Shown piece after piece: positions 15,749 to 24,197 of a DNA stretch of 58,817 nt (its first letter is position 1; each line of letters begins with the position of its first letter). The notes below the pieces were generated by a model. That model worked only from the letters and a program-made list of their open reading frames with translations, was not told the origin of the DNA and ran no database searches. The position numbers were made by a program, and so were the translations under genes. Source of the stretch: Micromonospora yasonensis (GTDB lineage Bacteria > Actinomycetota > Actinomycetes > Mycobacteriales > Micromonosporaceae); NCBI RefSeq assembly GCF_026013475.1, contig NZ_JAPDPH010000015.1, forward strand, positions 1 to 58,817, read 5' to 3'.

Positions 15749-18427
15749 TCAGCCGCAGACCATCCGGGCGTCGGCCCAGTCGGCGTGGTCGAAGGCGTTA
15801 CCGTCGCCGCCGTCGGTGACCCGAAGCGTCAGTATCCTGACCCCCGTCACGTCGACATCGATGGGGCGGGCGCTGTCGGTGCCGCGGACGACACCGGTGT
15901 CGGCGATTCGCCGGCCATCGCCGAGCACCTGATACACCACCGAGCCACGCTGGGCCGTCTCGTCATCGATACCAACCTCAGCATGGAGGGTGCGACAAGC
16001 ACGGCCGAGCCAGATGGTGATCTCGCTGGTCGCGTGCGCACCGAGGCCCTTGGCGTACGTCTTCCCGTCAATGGTCAGGGTAGCGCCGTCGGTGGCACCG
16101 TTCTCACCGTTGGACTTGTCGCGCTCGACCGGCCCCCACCCGTTGGACACGCTCAGGAACGGCAGGTCGCTGAGATATGCGGTTCCGCTCGGGGTGGGAG
16201 GCGGCACGAACAGCCGAACTACCTGCTCCACATGCACCGGGCGGTCCGCCGGGTCTTGGGGGACGCGGTAGGTGGCTACGACCGGTAGGTCGACATAGCC
16301 GTAGCCAACCTGCTCCGGTGGCGTGACGGTCCATTGACCCTCGATGGACCAACCGTCCCGCATATACGGCTTCGACACCGTCGCACCGTCGACCTGCCAC
16401 CCGGAGGGCGGCATCACGCGAAGCTCCACGTCGGTGATCGGCCCGTCCGCCGACAGGGTGAACGTGCCGCTCACGTCGATGGCGCCGCCCGGTTGCGCGT
16501 CCGTCTCGGTCGGGGTCACCGTGAGGGACGTCTGCGGCACCTGCCGGACCGGTTGATCGCAGGTCGACGTGTCCGCACGGTACCTGCAGATCGCCGCGAC
16601 GAACCCGCCGTTGGTGGCTACCGGCACCGCGAGCGTGTCCTTTGCGCTGACGATTTGCGTCTCCCGGATCAGGCCGTTCGCCCCGTCGCGGAGCGTCTCC
16701 ACCCGCCACTGGCCGTCGGGCAGGAAGCTCAGCGGCGTCTGGAAGGTCTTCGCCGATACGGCGGAGATCGCGCCGAGGTACCAGCGGTCACCGGCTCGCC
16801 GGGCGAGGACGACCTCCTTGCCGGGACGGCCGCTGAGCAGGCGAGTCTCGTCCCACGCGGTGGGAAGCTGGTTCAACATCCGCAGCGCCTCGGGCTGCAT
16901 CTCGTAGTTCTCCGGCTTGTCCGCGCCGTGCTGCCAGCCGGACTCGAAGACCAGGAACGTCGCCAGCTCGTGCGCGTCGGTGGTGTCGAGGTCAGTAATG
17001 CCGAAGATCGTGGGCGTGGTGTCCATGCTGCCGACGACGTTGCGGGTGAACGGGAGCGTCGTGTTGAGCACGGCGCGGGTCGTGTCCGGCGGATTCAGGG
17101 TGAGGTACTCCAGGCCGTGGACCGCCTCCATGCTCATCACGTGCGGCCAGGTGCGCTGGATGCCACGGGGGATGGTCGCACCGTGGAAGTTGACCATCAA
17201 CTTCAGCTCGGCGCTCTTCGCGAGCACGTCGTCGTACCACTTGAACCGCGCCTGGGAATCCGATTCCATGAAGTCGATCTTCACGCCGGCCACTCCCCAG
17301 GACTTGATCAGCGGCAGCGTGGTGTCCCGCTCCTGCGCGGTGTCCAGGTTGTTCCAGTGGAACCACAGCAGAACCTCGACCCCGCGGGCGCGCGCGTAGC
17401 GGACCAACTCCGGCACCCAGCTGCGATTCCATCCCTCATCGATCAACACGTACGACCAGCCGTTGCGCGCGGCGAAGTCGATGTACTGCCGCTGACGGGC
17501 CGGGTCCCGCGGGCTGCTGTGCTCCGACAGCCACGACCAGGCGACCGCGCCGGGGCGGATCCAGGAGGTATCGGTGATCCGGGCCGGCGGGGCGAGGTCG
17601 TCGACCAGCGTCGAGGCGGTAACCGTGGCCAGGTCACCGACGATAGCGGTACGCCACGGCGTGGCCAGCGGGCCGGCGCTGGTGACCTGCGCGTCGGCCA
17701 GCTTGATGGCATACGTACCGGACCCCGCCTGATGGGTCAGCCGGCCACCGGAGTACCGGCCGTCCACGTCCGACTCGGTGAGCAGGACGTAGGCGCCGTC
17801 CACATCGAACAGCGCGGGGAAACCGAAGTCACCCGTCGCCGCAGCGCCGGCGGTCGTCTCAACAGGCCTAGTCTCGTAATACGTGACGTACGGCTGCAGC
17901 CAGGCGGACGCACCGGTGGGCAGGGAGAACGAGGAGGCCTCCCGCTTCACCGTCACACTTCCCGCCGTCGGCAGGACGTACCGGTAGGCGACGCCATCAT
18001 CGGAGACGCGGACCACCAAATCCATCCGCGCACCGCCCGGACCGGAGAACGACAACGTCGACTCCTGGAACCTGGCACGCCGCTCACGCTGCTTTCCCGT
18101 GGTCATCACGTAGTTCTCGTTCACAACCCGGTCAGTGCGCCCCAGAAACTCCAGATCCCTGGTCAAATTGGCGGATGTGGTCTCGAGACCGATCTGGGCC
18201 GGCGCGAGCACGGTCTCACCCTGGTAGGTGGCGGCAAATGCCAGCGCCCCGTTGGCATCGAGCGAGACTCGCGCCGAGGCGGGCGCCGATGCCGACGGGC
18301 CGGTGACCACCCAAGTGGCCGGCTCCCCGGCTGCCTGGGCAGGGGCGGTCGGCATGACCGCTGCCGCTACAAGCAGCGACAGCGCGTAGACAACGGGGAA
18401 AGTGCGGGGAGAAACAACCAACTGCAT
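15749..18427 (-). CDS. Secreted GH97 glycosidase (retaining type) with NPCBM domain
   Basis: An 892-residue exported protein. It has a signal peptide (1-33), the GH97 N-terminal beta-sandwich (about 38-280), the barrel (about 285-560, with WSYVLIDEGWNRSW) and a C-terminal beta domain. A NEW3-like segment (about 655-750) and an NPCBM domain (about 765-892, KTYAKGLGAHATSEI) follow. The family contains inverting members using Glu and retaining members using Asp. Here GVKIDFMESD supplies Asp (D385) at the expected nucleophile position, which favours retaining, alpha-galactosidase-like action. ATG at 18427 follows GGAGGA. It is the downstream neighbour of a GH20 gene on the same strand, with a strong terminator-like hairpin and a 168-base gap between them, so it probably has its own promoter. 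Confidence 0.9.
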   Translation of the reverse strand: MQLVVSPRTFPVVYALSLLVAAAVMPTAPAQAAGEPATWVVTGPSASAPASARVSLDANGALAFAATYQGETVLAPAQIGLETTSANLTRDLEFLGRTDRVVNENYVMTTGKQRERRARFQESTLSFSGPGGARMDLVVRVSDDGVAYRYVLPTAGSVTVKREASSFSLPTGASAWLQPYVTYYETRPVETTAGAAATGDFGFPALFDVDGAYVLLTESDVDGRYSGGRLTHQAGSGTYAIKLADAQVTSAGPLATPWRTAIVGDLATVTASTLVDDLAPPARITDTSWIRPGAVAWSWLSEHSSPRDPARQRQYIDFAARNGWSYVLIDEGWNRSWVPELVRYARARGVEVLLWFHWNNLDTAQERDTTLPLIKSWGVAGVKIDFMESDSQARFKWYDDVLAKSAELKLMVNFHGATIPRGIQRTWPHVMSMEAVHGLEYLTLNPPDTTRAVLNTTLPFTRNVVGSMDTTPTIFGITDLDTTDAHELATFLVFESGWQHGADKPENYEMQPEALRMLNQLPTAWDETRLLSGRPGKEVVLARRAGDRWYLGAISAVSAKTFQTPLSFLPDGQWRVETLRDGANGLIRETQIVSAKDTLAVPVATNGGFVAAICRYRADTSTCDQPVRQVPQTSLTVTPTETDAQPGGAIDVSGTFTLSADGPITDVELRVMPPSGWQVDGATVSKPYMRDGWSIEGQWTVTPPEQVGYGYVDLPVVATYRVPQDPADRPVHVEQVVRLFVPPPTPSGTAYLSDLPFLSVSNGWGPVERDKSNGENGATDGATLTIDGKTYAKGLGAHATSEITIWLGRACRTLHAEVGIDDETAQRGSVVYQVLGDGRRIADTGVVRGTDSARPIDVDVTGVRILTLRVTDGGDGNAFDHADWADARMVCG

Positions 18428-18549
18428 CGGTCCTCCTGTACTTGAGTTGCCGAGCGGGCGGGTAACACGTCGTTCTATGCAATCGGGCAGTGGATCGCCG
18501 AGTGTTCCCAGAAGACGCTGAAGGCGTCAGGTCGGAGCACGGAGGCTAT

Positions 18550-18587
18550 CGGCAGGCAGGGGCAGACGGCGCTGCCCCTGCCTGCCG
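18550..18587 (-). terminator. Strong hairpin terminator after the GH20 gene
   Basis: Two perfect 16-nt arms (18550-18565 and 18572-18587, CGGCAGGCAGGGGCAG) enclose a 6-nt loop. The hairpin lies nine bases past the GH20 stop at 18596 on the minus strand. Confidence 0.8.
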
Positions 18588-18595
18588 GAGCTCGA

Positions 18596-21094
18596 TCAGC
18601 CGGTGGCGAGCGTGCTGTCGTCGCTGGCGTTCGGTGCGGTCGAGCCGGTCAGGCCATCAGACTCGACGTTGCTGCTGCTGACCTGAGCGGGGACGGTGGC
18701 CTGGGCCGGGCTGGCCTCGGGTCCCTCGGCCGGAGAGTTGTTGGTGCCAGCCTGCTGCAGGCCACCGGAACGGACTTCGAAGCGCCACAGCGAATAGCCG
18801 AAGCCGGAGGCCCGCCTGATCCCTTGCATCCGCACGTACCGGCCGGTCACCGGTGCGAAAGTGAGCTCGTCGACGCGGGCACCCGACGGCTTGTCCCGGA
18901 TCGCCGCGACCGTTCGCCAGTTCGTCGCGTCGTCCGACACCTGAAGGTCGTAGTCGCGACCAGAAGCCGTCTCCCAGTCCAGCAGGACGCGCTGAACGGG
19001 CTGCGGGGATCCGAGGTCCACCTGAATCCATTCCCCGTCCCGGTAGGCGCTGGCCCACCGGGTCTTGGCGTCTCCGTCGGTGGCGTTCTCCGGTCCCAGG
19101 CTCGGCACCTCCGACGACGATGCGGTGGTCGGCCGGCGCAGCGCCAGGTCGGGTGCGTCGAAGACGCGCATGCTCCACAGGGCGTACCCGTCCTGCTTCT
19201 GGTTGGCCTGCGTGCCGGTCAGCCGTACGTGCCGGGCGGTGACCGGGTCGAAGGTGAGCGTGTCGATTCCCGCGGCCTCGCGGCCCGTACGGGCGGCGAC
19301 CGTGGTCCAGGTCGCGCCGTCGCTGGACACCTGGACCGCGTAGTCCCGTCCGTGCTCGGGCGCCCAGTCCAACTCGACCTTGCTGACCACGACCGGCTTG
19401 CCGAGATCCACCTGCAGCCAGGCCTCGTCTCCCGGGCCGCTGGCCCACTTGGTGGTCCCCACCCCGTCGAACGCGGCGGCCGCATCGCCCGCCGAGGCGG
19501 TCGCCGGCCGGCCCACGCTCAACTCTCCGTTCGCCGCCGTGGCCAGCGTCGTGGCAACCTTCGTCAGCCCTGTGCCCACGCCGAGCCTACGCACCGTGCC
19601 GAGGAATGTGCTGTACGGCGCGCCCGACTTCGCCCCACTCCACATCTTCTGGGCAAGCACGCCGAACGTGGGCTCGACCAGCCCGTGCACATCAAGTTCC
19701 GTGTAGGTGGCCAGGGTCAGGTCGTTCCACACCGCCGACATGGCACCGAGCAGCTGGGGATCGCCGGGGGCCACACTCTGCCCGCCAGGGAAGACATGCG
19801 GCTCCCACTGGTCGTAGAGATACTTTCCGTCCAGGCCGTGGCCGTGGTAGTAGCCCGCGAACGGGACGATGTAGAGCAGGGCGTCGTTGGTGTTGATGAA
19901 GGACGAGTACCCGTCCCGCTTGATGGCCTGCGGCCCGTACCAGCCGTTGTTCCAGCTGTTGAGGGTCACGTCGCGGTCGTATCCGTCGGCGTTGGGGGCC
20001 ATGACCGACAGGCTGCCCCAGGCCCGCGGATGCTTGCCGAGGGCCCGGATGTGCGCGGCCATCTCGTTGAAGTAGACCTTGTAGCGCGGCTTGTCCACCG
20101 TGTACTCGTCCGCCCCGAAGTGCACATCGGGACTGCGGAACCAGGGCACGAACTCGCCGAACACCGATTTCATGAACGCGGTGGTCTCCGGCTTGGACAG
20201 GTCCAGATGGTCGGAGTCGCCGTTGTTGAGGCCGAGCGACGGGCGGAACCGGATGAACGCCAGCGAGTGGGCCGGCGCGTCGATCTCGGGGATGATCGTG
20301 ACGCCGTTGACGGCGGCGGTGTCCTCGAAGGAGTCCCAGTCGGCGCGGTCGTAGGCGCCATCGGCGGAGGCCAGGCCGGCGAGCTCGGGGTTGTCGGTCT
20401 TGAGCCGGAACCCGGCCTGGACCTCACTCCAGGGCCGCCCTCCCTTGAATCCGTTGTCATTGAGATGCAGTTGCAGCTGGTTGAGCTTGAACCAGCCCAT
20501 GAGCCGCAGGTAGTCGCGGATGTAGTCGGCGGTGAAGAACCGCCGTCCGACGTCCAGCATGAAGCCGCGCACCTTGTAGTTCGGCCAGTCCACGGCCGCA
20601 CCCACGGAGATCGAGTCGCGACCGTCGTCCAGCAGCAGGAGCTGCAGCAGAGTCCGGGTGCCGTAGAAGACGCCCTTTACGGTCGGCGCGGCGATCGTCA
20701 CGTTCTGGTCCGTGACCGTGAAGGTGTAGCCCTCCTCCGCGAACCGCGCGCCGCCCTCGGCATCGGTCAGGGTGGGGTCGACCGACAGGACGATGTCGCC
20801 GTCCTGCGGGATTCGCGGGGAGACGTCCAGCTTCCGCCCGGTCACCTGTTCGAGGTCGGCCGCCACCTGCGCGCCCGGCCCGGCGAGCTCGTCGCCCTGC
20901 TGCTTGGCGAGCACGATCCGGCTGTGCTTGCGCAGCTCGAACGTCCCGCTGCCGCCCTCCCATTCCTGCAGCGCGGGCACGACGGCGGGTTTGGCATTGA
21001 CGGCGGAGACGGGTTCGGCTGCTGCCGGCGCTCCCATGGCGACGAACGCCGGAAGCGACAGCAGGCAGACGAGCCATGTTGGCCGCAATTTCAT
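18596..21094 (-). CDS. Secreted GH20 beta-N-acetylhexosaminidase with two discoidin modules
   Basis: An 832-residue exported hexosaminidase. It has a signal peptide (1-27), a GH20b cap (about 35-170) and a GH20 barrel (about 172-490) with LNQLQLHLNDNGF. The catalytic pair is D329-E330 in the less common form VHFGADEYTVDK (GADE rather than GGDE). Two F5/8-type C modules follow (about 520-650 and 655-780), and then a Ser/Thr/Ala/Pro-rich tail of about 50 residues that looks disordered. ATG at 21094 follows GGAGGT; the open frame continuing to 21568 has no signal peptide or motif and overlaps the next gene. It probably follows the GH29 gene upstream (170-base gap). Fucose removal by that enzyme would expose substrates for this one. 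Confidence 0.92.
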   Translation of the reverse strand: MKLRPTWLVCLLSLPAFVAMGAPAAAEPVSAVNAKPAVVPALQEWEGGSGTFELRKHSRIVLAKQQGDELAGPGAQVAADLEQVTGRKLDVSPRIPQDGDIVLSVDPTLTDAEGGARFAEEGYTFTVTDQNVTIAAPTVKGVFYGTRTLLQLLLLDDGRDSISVGAAVDWPNYKVRGFMLDVGRRFFTADYIRDYLRLMGWFKLNQLQLHLNDNGFKGGRPWSEVQAGFRLKTDNPELAGLASADGAYDRADWDSFEDTAAVNGVTIIPEIDAPAHSLAFIRFRPSLGLNNGDSDHLDLSKPETTAFMKSVFGEFVPWFRSPDVHFGADEYTVDKPRYKVYFNEMAAHIRALGKHPRAWGSLSVMAPNADGYDRDVTLNSWNNGWYGPQAIKRDGYSSFINTNDALLYIVPFAGYYHGHGLDGKYLYDQWEPHVFPGGQSVAPGDPQLLGAMSAVWNDLTLATYTELDVHGLVEPTFGVLAQKMWSGAKSGAPYSTFLGTVRRLGVGTGLTKVATTLATAANGELSVGRPATASAGDAAAAFDGVGTTKWASGPGDEAWLQVDLGKPVVVSKVELDWAPEHGRDYAVQVSSDGATWTTVAARTGREAAGIDTLTFDPVTARHVRLTGTQANQKQDGYALWSMRVFDAPDLALRRPTTASSSEVPSLGPENATDGDAKTRWASAYRDGEWIQVDLGSPQPVQRVLLDWETASGRDYDLQVSDDATNWRTVAAIRDKPSGARVDELTFAPVTGRYVRMQGIRRASGFGYSLWRFEVRSGGLQQAGTNNSPAEGPEASPAQATVPAQVSSSNVESDGLTGSTAPNASDDSTLATG

Positions 21095-21264
21095 GCGTAC
21101 CTCCAGGGGTGGTGGGGCCGTTGGGAACCGCGATGGGACGGCGACGCGAGGGGCAGGGCCTTCGCGAGAGGATGGGACCCGGGACATCGACGGTGGTGCG
21201 GCGTGTCGCCGTGCCTTCGGTCCGGGTGGCGTTACTGTGGCCGGCGCGACGCGAAGGTCCCCGG

Positions 21265-23472
21265 TCAGTCGTCTGGCGGGAAGACCTGGACCTCGTTGAT
21301 CGTCAGGTAGTTCGTGCCGGCGAGTTGGATCCGCACGTACCGTCCGGTGGCGTTGACGGGCACCGTCGTGGGTCGGCCGGCCGGCGCGGCCTGCATGGTG
21401 CTCCAGACGCCCGGTGCGGTGAGGTCCGCGGCGGTGAGTGGGCGATTCGGCAGCGGGCTGTCGGACACCACCAGGTGGTAGTTGGCCAGTCTGTCGGTGC
21501 AGCAGTCCGCGCGGTTCCAGACCGCGACCTGCCCGACGGGCTGGCTGCTGCCGAGGTCGACCTGCCACCAGGCGCTCTGGTCGTTGTTCGTGTGGCTCAG
21601 ATTTAGGTGGAGGCCGTCGGTGTCGCCGTCGACCGCGTTGGACGCCGAGAAACTGACGCCGCCCAAACTCGGGTAGGTGCTGGACTGCACCGCCGGCTTG
21701 TTCAGCGCGAGGTTGGGCCGCTGCACGTCGACCCTGGTCCGGGCCGTGAAGGTGGTGTTGCCCACGGTGGCGGTCATGGTGATGTCTTGTTGGCCGAACG
21801 GCGCGTCGGCGGCCACGCTGAGGGTGGTCCGGAACCGCTGCGCGCCGCCTCCCGGCGACGCGTCGAGTTTGAAGGTGGACGGCTCCAGGCTCAGGCCGGC
21901 TGGCGCGTTGATGCCGACCTCTCCGACCGGGTTCGACTCGTCGCCGGTGTTGGACACGGTCACCGTCATCGGCACCGTGTCGCCGCGGTGGACCTGCTTG
22001 GTGACATCGCTGCTGAGCCGCAGTTGGGGCATGCCGGGGGTGGAGATCTTGAAGGTGTAGGCGTGCCGGCTCGTGGTCGCCTCGGCGCCTTCCGCCGGCA
22101 TTGTGACGATCATGCGGCCGTTTTCCCGGTGCCAGGCGAGTGGCGCGCTGTTCTTCGCGCCGAGCAGCGTCACCTGGGTGCCCGGGTTCGCCGGGATGGT
22201 GTCCGCGAGGTTCAGTTGCTGGCCCGGCCAGTCGAACGCGGTGACGTAGACCGCGTTCTTCTTCACCGTGAACCGCACCGGCACGTTCGCCGTACGGTCT
22301 TCGAACTGGTTCCAGTACGTGCTGCCGTAGATCGCCTCGCCGTTGATCCGCAACCAGTCGCCGATCTCATGCAGCTTCGCCTGGTGGTCAGCCGGAATCG
22401 TCCCGTCGGGCCGCGGTGACATGTTCAGCAGCAGGTTGCCGTTCTTGCTCACCACATCCACCAACTGCTCGATGAGCCGATCTGCGGTGGGGACCGGGTA
22501 GCCGGGCTTGTCCAGGTAGAACCAGGTGCCCATGGTGGCCGAGGTTTCCCACTTGAACGGCTGGATGTCCGACAGCACCACCTGCTCCGGAGTCAGGTAG
22601 TCCGGCTGGAACCGATCGGTGTGGCTACCCTGGTCGGAGATACGGCAGCGGTTGTTCACCACGACGTCCTTGGGGTGCTGCCGGTTCATCGCCTGGTTGT
22701 AGTAGTGGGCCAACGTCGGCATGAGGTTCCAGTACGCCGCGTTGTGCGTCCAGTCGCCGTCGCACCAGATGAGGTCCGGATCGTAGTTGTCGATTAGCTC
22801 CTTCATCTGCAGGTTGAGGAACTCGGGGTAGGTCGCGAAGGGCTTGTACCCGGTGTAGGCGATCGGTGCCCCGGTGTACGGGTTCGTCGGCTGCCGGCCG
22901 GTCTCCGCGGGATTCAGCCACTCCCAGATGGAGTAGTAGGCCCCCCGCTTCAGCTCCGGCGCGCGTTCCTTCGCCGCCGCGAACAGTTCACCGGTGAGAT
23001 CCCGGTGCGGCGCCTGCGCCACCGAGTTGCGGTCGGAGTACCGGCTGGGGAACAGCGCATAGCCGTCATGGTGCTTCGTCGTCAGCGCGAAGTACTTCGC
23101 GCCGGAGTCCTCGATCAGATCCACCCACGCGTTCGCGTCGAACTTCTCCGCAGTGAACCGGGGAAAGAAGTCGTCGTAGTTGAAACCTTCGCCATAGGTG
23201 TCGCGGTGATGCTGCCAGGTGCCGCTGCCCCGCCGGTTCATCTGGTACTGGTACCACTCGTCATACGCCGGCACCGAGGTCGGTCCCCAGTGGATGAACA
23301 CACCGAACTTATCGTCGTTGAACCAGTCCGGCGCCGCGTGCTGTGACAGCGACTGCCACGTTGGCTCGTAATCCGACGCACCCTGGGCAGCGCTCGTTGG
23401 CGTCGCAGCACCCAGCAGCGGTAGGACGCACAGCGCGGCGAGCCCGGCTCGAAGGCGTACGCCAAATCTCAT
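21265..23472 (-). CDS. Secreted GH29 alpha-L-fucosidase with F-type lectin module
   Basis: A 735-residue exported fucosidase. It has a signal peptide (1-29), a GH29 barrel (about 36-390, WFNDDKFGVFIHWGPTSVP) and the nucleophile D238 in LIWCDGDW. A beta domain, NEW3 (about 480-575) and a C-terminal F-type lectin-like module follow. That module carries H-x26-R-x-D-x4-R and the Cys-Cys pair (NRADCCTDR), an exact fit to the F-type lectin spacing. ATG at 23472 follows AGGAGGA and begins a good signal peptide. The barrel differs from the two GH29 domains at 4-11 kb (PTSVPAYDEWYQ instead of AYSVPAWGPR), so a different linkage preference is likely. Confidence 0.94.
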   Translation of the reverse strand: MRFGVRLRAGLAALCVLPLLGAATPTSAAQGASDYEPTWQSLSQHAAPDWFNDDKFGVFIHWGPTSVPAYDEWYQYQMNRRGSGTWQHHRDTYGEGFNYDDFFPRFTAEKFDANAWVDLIEDSGAKYFALTTKHHDGYALFPSRYSDRNSVAQAPHRDLTGELFAAAKERAPELKRGAYYSIWEWLNPAETGRQPTNPYTGAPIAYTGYKPFATYPEFLNLQMKELIDNYDPDLIWCDGDWTHNAAYWNLMPTLAHYYNQAMNRQHPKDVVVNNRCRISDQGSHTDRFQPDYLTPEQVVLSDIQPFKWETSATMGTWFYLDKPGYPVPTADRLIEQLVDVVSKNGNLLLNMSPRPDGTIPADHQAKLHEIGDWLRINGEAIYGSTYWNQFEDRTANVPVRFTVKKNAVYVTAFDWPGQQLNLADTIPANPGTQVTLLGAKNSAPLAWHRENGRMIVTMPAEGAEATTSRHAYTFKISTPGMPQLRLSSDVTKQVHRGDTVPMTVTVSNTGDESNPVGEVGINAPAGLSLEPSTFKLDASPGGGAQRFRTTLSVAADAPFGQQDITMTATVGNTTFTARTRVDVQRPNLALNKPAVQSSTYPSLGGVSFSASNAVDGDTDGLHLNLSHTNNDQSAWWQVDLGSSQPVGQVAVWNRADCCTDRLANYHLVVSDSPLPNRPLTAADLTAPGVWSTMQAAPAGRPTTVPVNATGRYVRIQLAGTNYLTINEVQVFPPDD

Positions 23473-23905
23473 GTGATCTGTCCTCCTGACCCGGGTCGAC
23501 AGGCGTCGACGCCATGCACCTGAACCCATCTGGTGAGCGTCCGTTCGCCGGGCATCCGCGGACGATCGCCCCGGCGCGGCACGCATCGATGAGCCTGGTT
23601 TCATCAGCGTTCCGCCTACCCTAGGGGCTCGTCATAGATCGCGCAAGATATAGGATCGGTGCGATCGATCCGGACTGTGATCAACGGCATCAGCCCGTCG
23701 CCACGGCGACGGCGACCTCGTCGCGGCACATGAGCCCATGGCGGGCACATCGCCATCGACAGCCGCTTCGCTGCCATCGCGCTCGGCCGCTACGCCGCAC
23801 CCAGGTCGTCGAGGCACGTACCTTCGACCCGTCCACACGGGAAGACGCCGGCGTTGTCCACCAGGACGACGAACCGTCGTAGTCGGCCACCCCTCAGGCG
23901 CATAG

Positions 23906-24129
23906 CTGACGCACCTGGACCGGGCCGCCGGGCCACCCGTCCGCCGCTACGAGCAGGCCAACCCCGGTGCCCTGGTCCACATCGACATCAAGAATCTCGG
24001 CATCATCCCGGATGGCGGTGAGTGGCGTACCCAAGGCCCCGGGCATGGCAGACGCAACCGCCCGCCTCACCTCGCGGACCCCATGACGCCTGGAGCGGCA
24101 CCCGGCTTGGCTTCGCATTCATCGAATTA
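23906..24129 (+). pseudogene. IS481-family transposase fragment
   Basis: The plus strand reads LTHLDRAAGPPVRRYEQ and then NPGALVHIDIKNLGIIPDGG. This is the start of the rve/DDE core of IS481 transposases, including the first catalytic Asp region. A shift into another frame is needed to continue with RLGFAFI, and the original frame stops at 24127. Neither the helix-turn-helix half nor the rest of the DDE core can be found, so this is a dead remnant. Confidence 0.8.
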
Positions 24130-24130
24130 A

Positions 24131-24174
24131 GCCCCGGGCCCGTGGTCGCCAGACGGCGTCCACGGGGCCGGGGC
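24131..24174 (-). terminator. Hairpin terminator after the GH95 gene
   Basis: Arms 24131-24145 and 24160-24174 pair at 14 of 15 positions around a 14-base loop, 24 bases past the GH95 stop on the minus strand. Confidence 0.6.
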
Positions 24175-24197
24175 CGGGAAGTGGTGCATGCGGGGGG

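Larger units (their letters stand above)
23473..24197. other. Gap holding a decayed IS481-type transposase
   Basis: This 725-base region lies between GH29 and GH95, both transcribed leftward. It contains the IS481-like remnant (23906-24129), the GH95 terminator (24131-24174) and, nearest 23472, the leader of the GH29 gene. No intact gene is visible. Confidence 0.5.

Noticed and set aside
16334..18445. 703-codon frame opposite GH97, and similar ones at 18824-21310 and 6955-9342
   Set aside because: They are shadows of strongly conserved glycosidase genes on the other strand; no independent start signals or domains.
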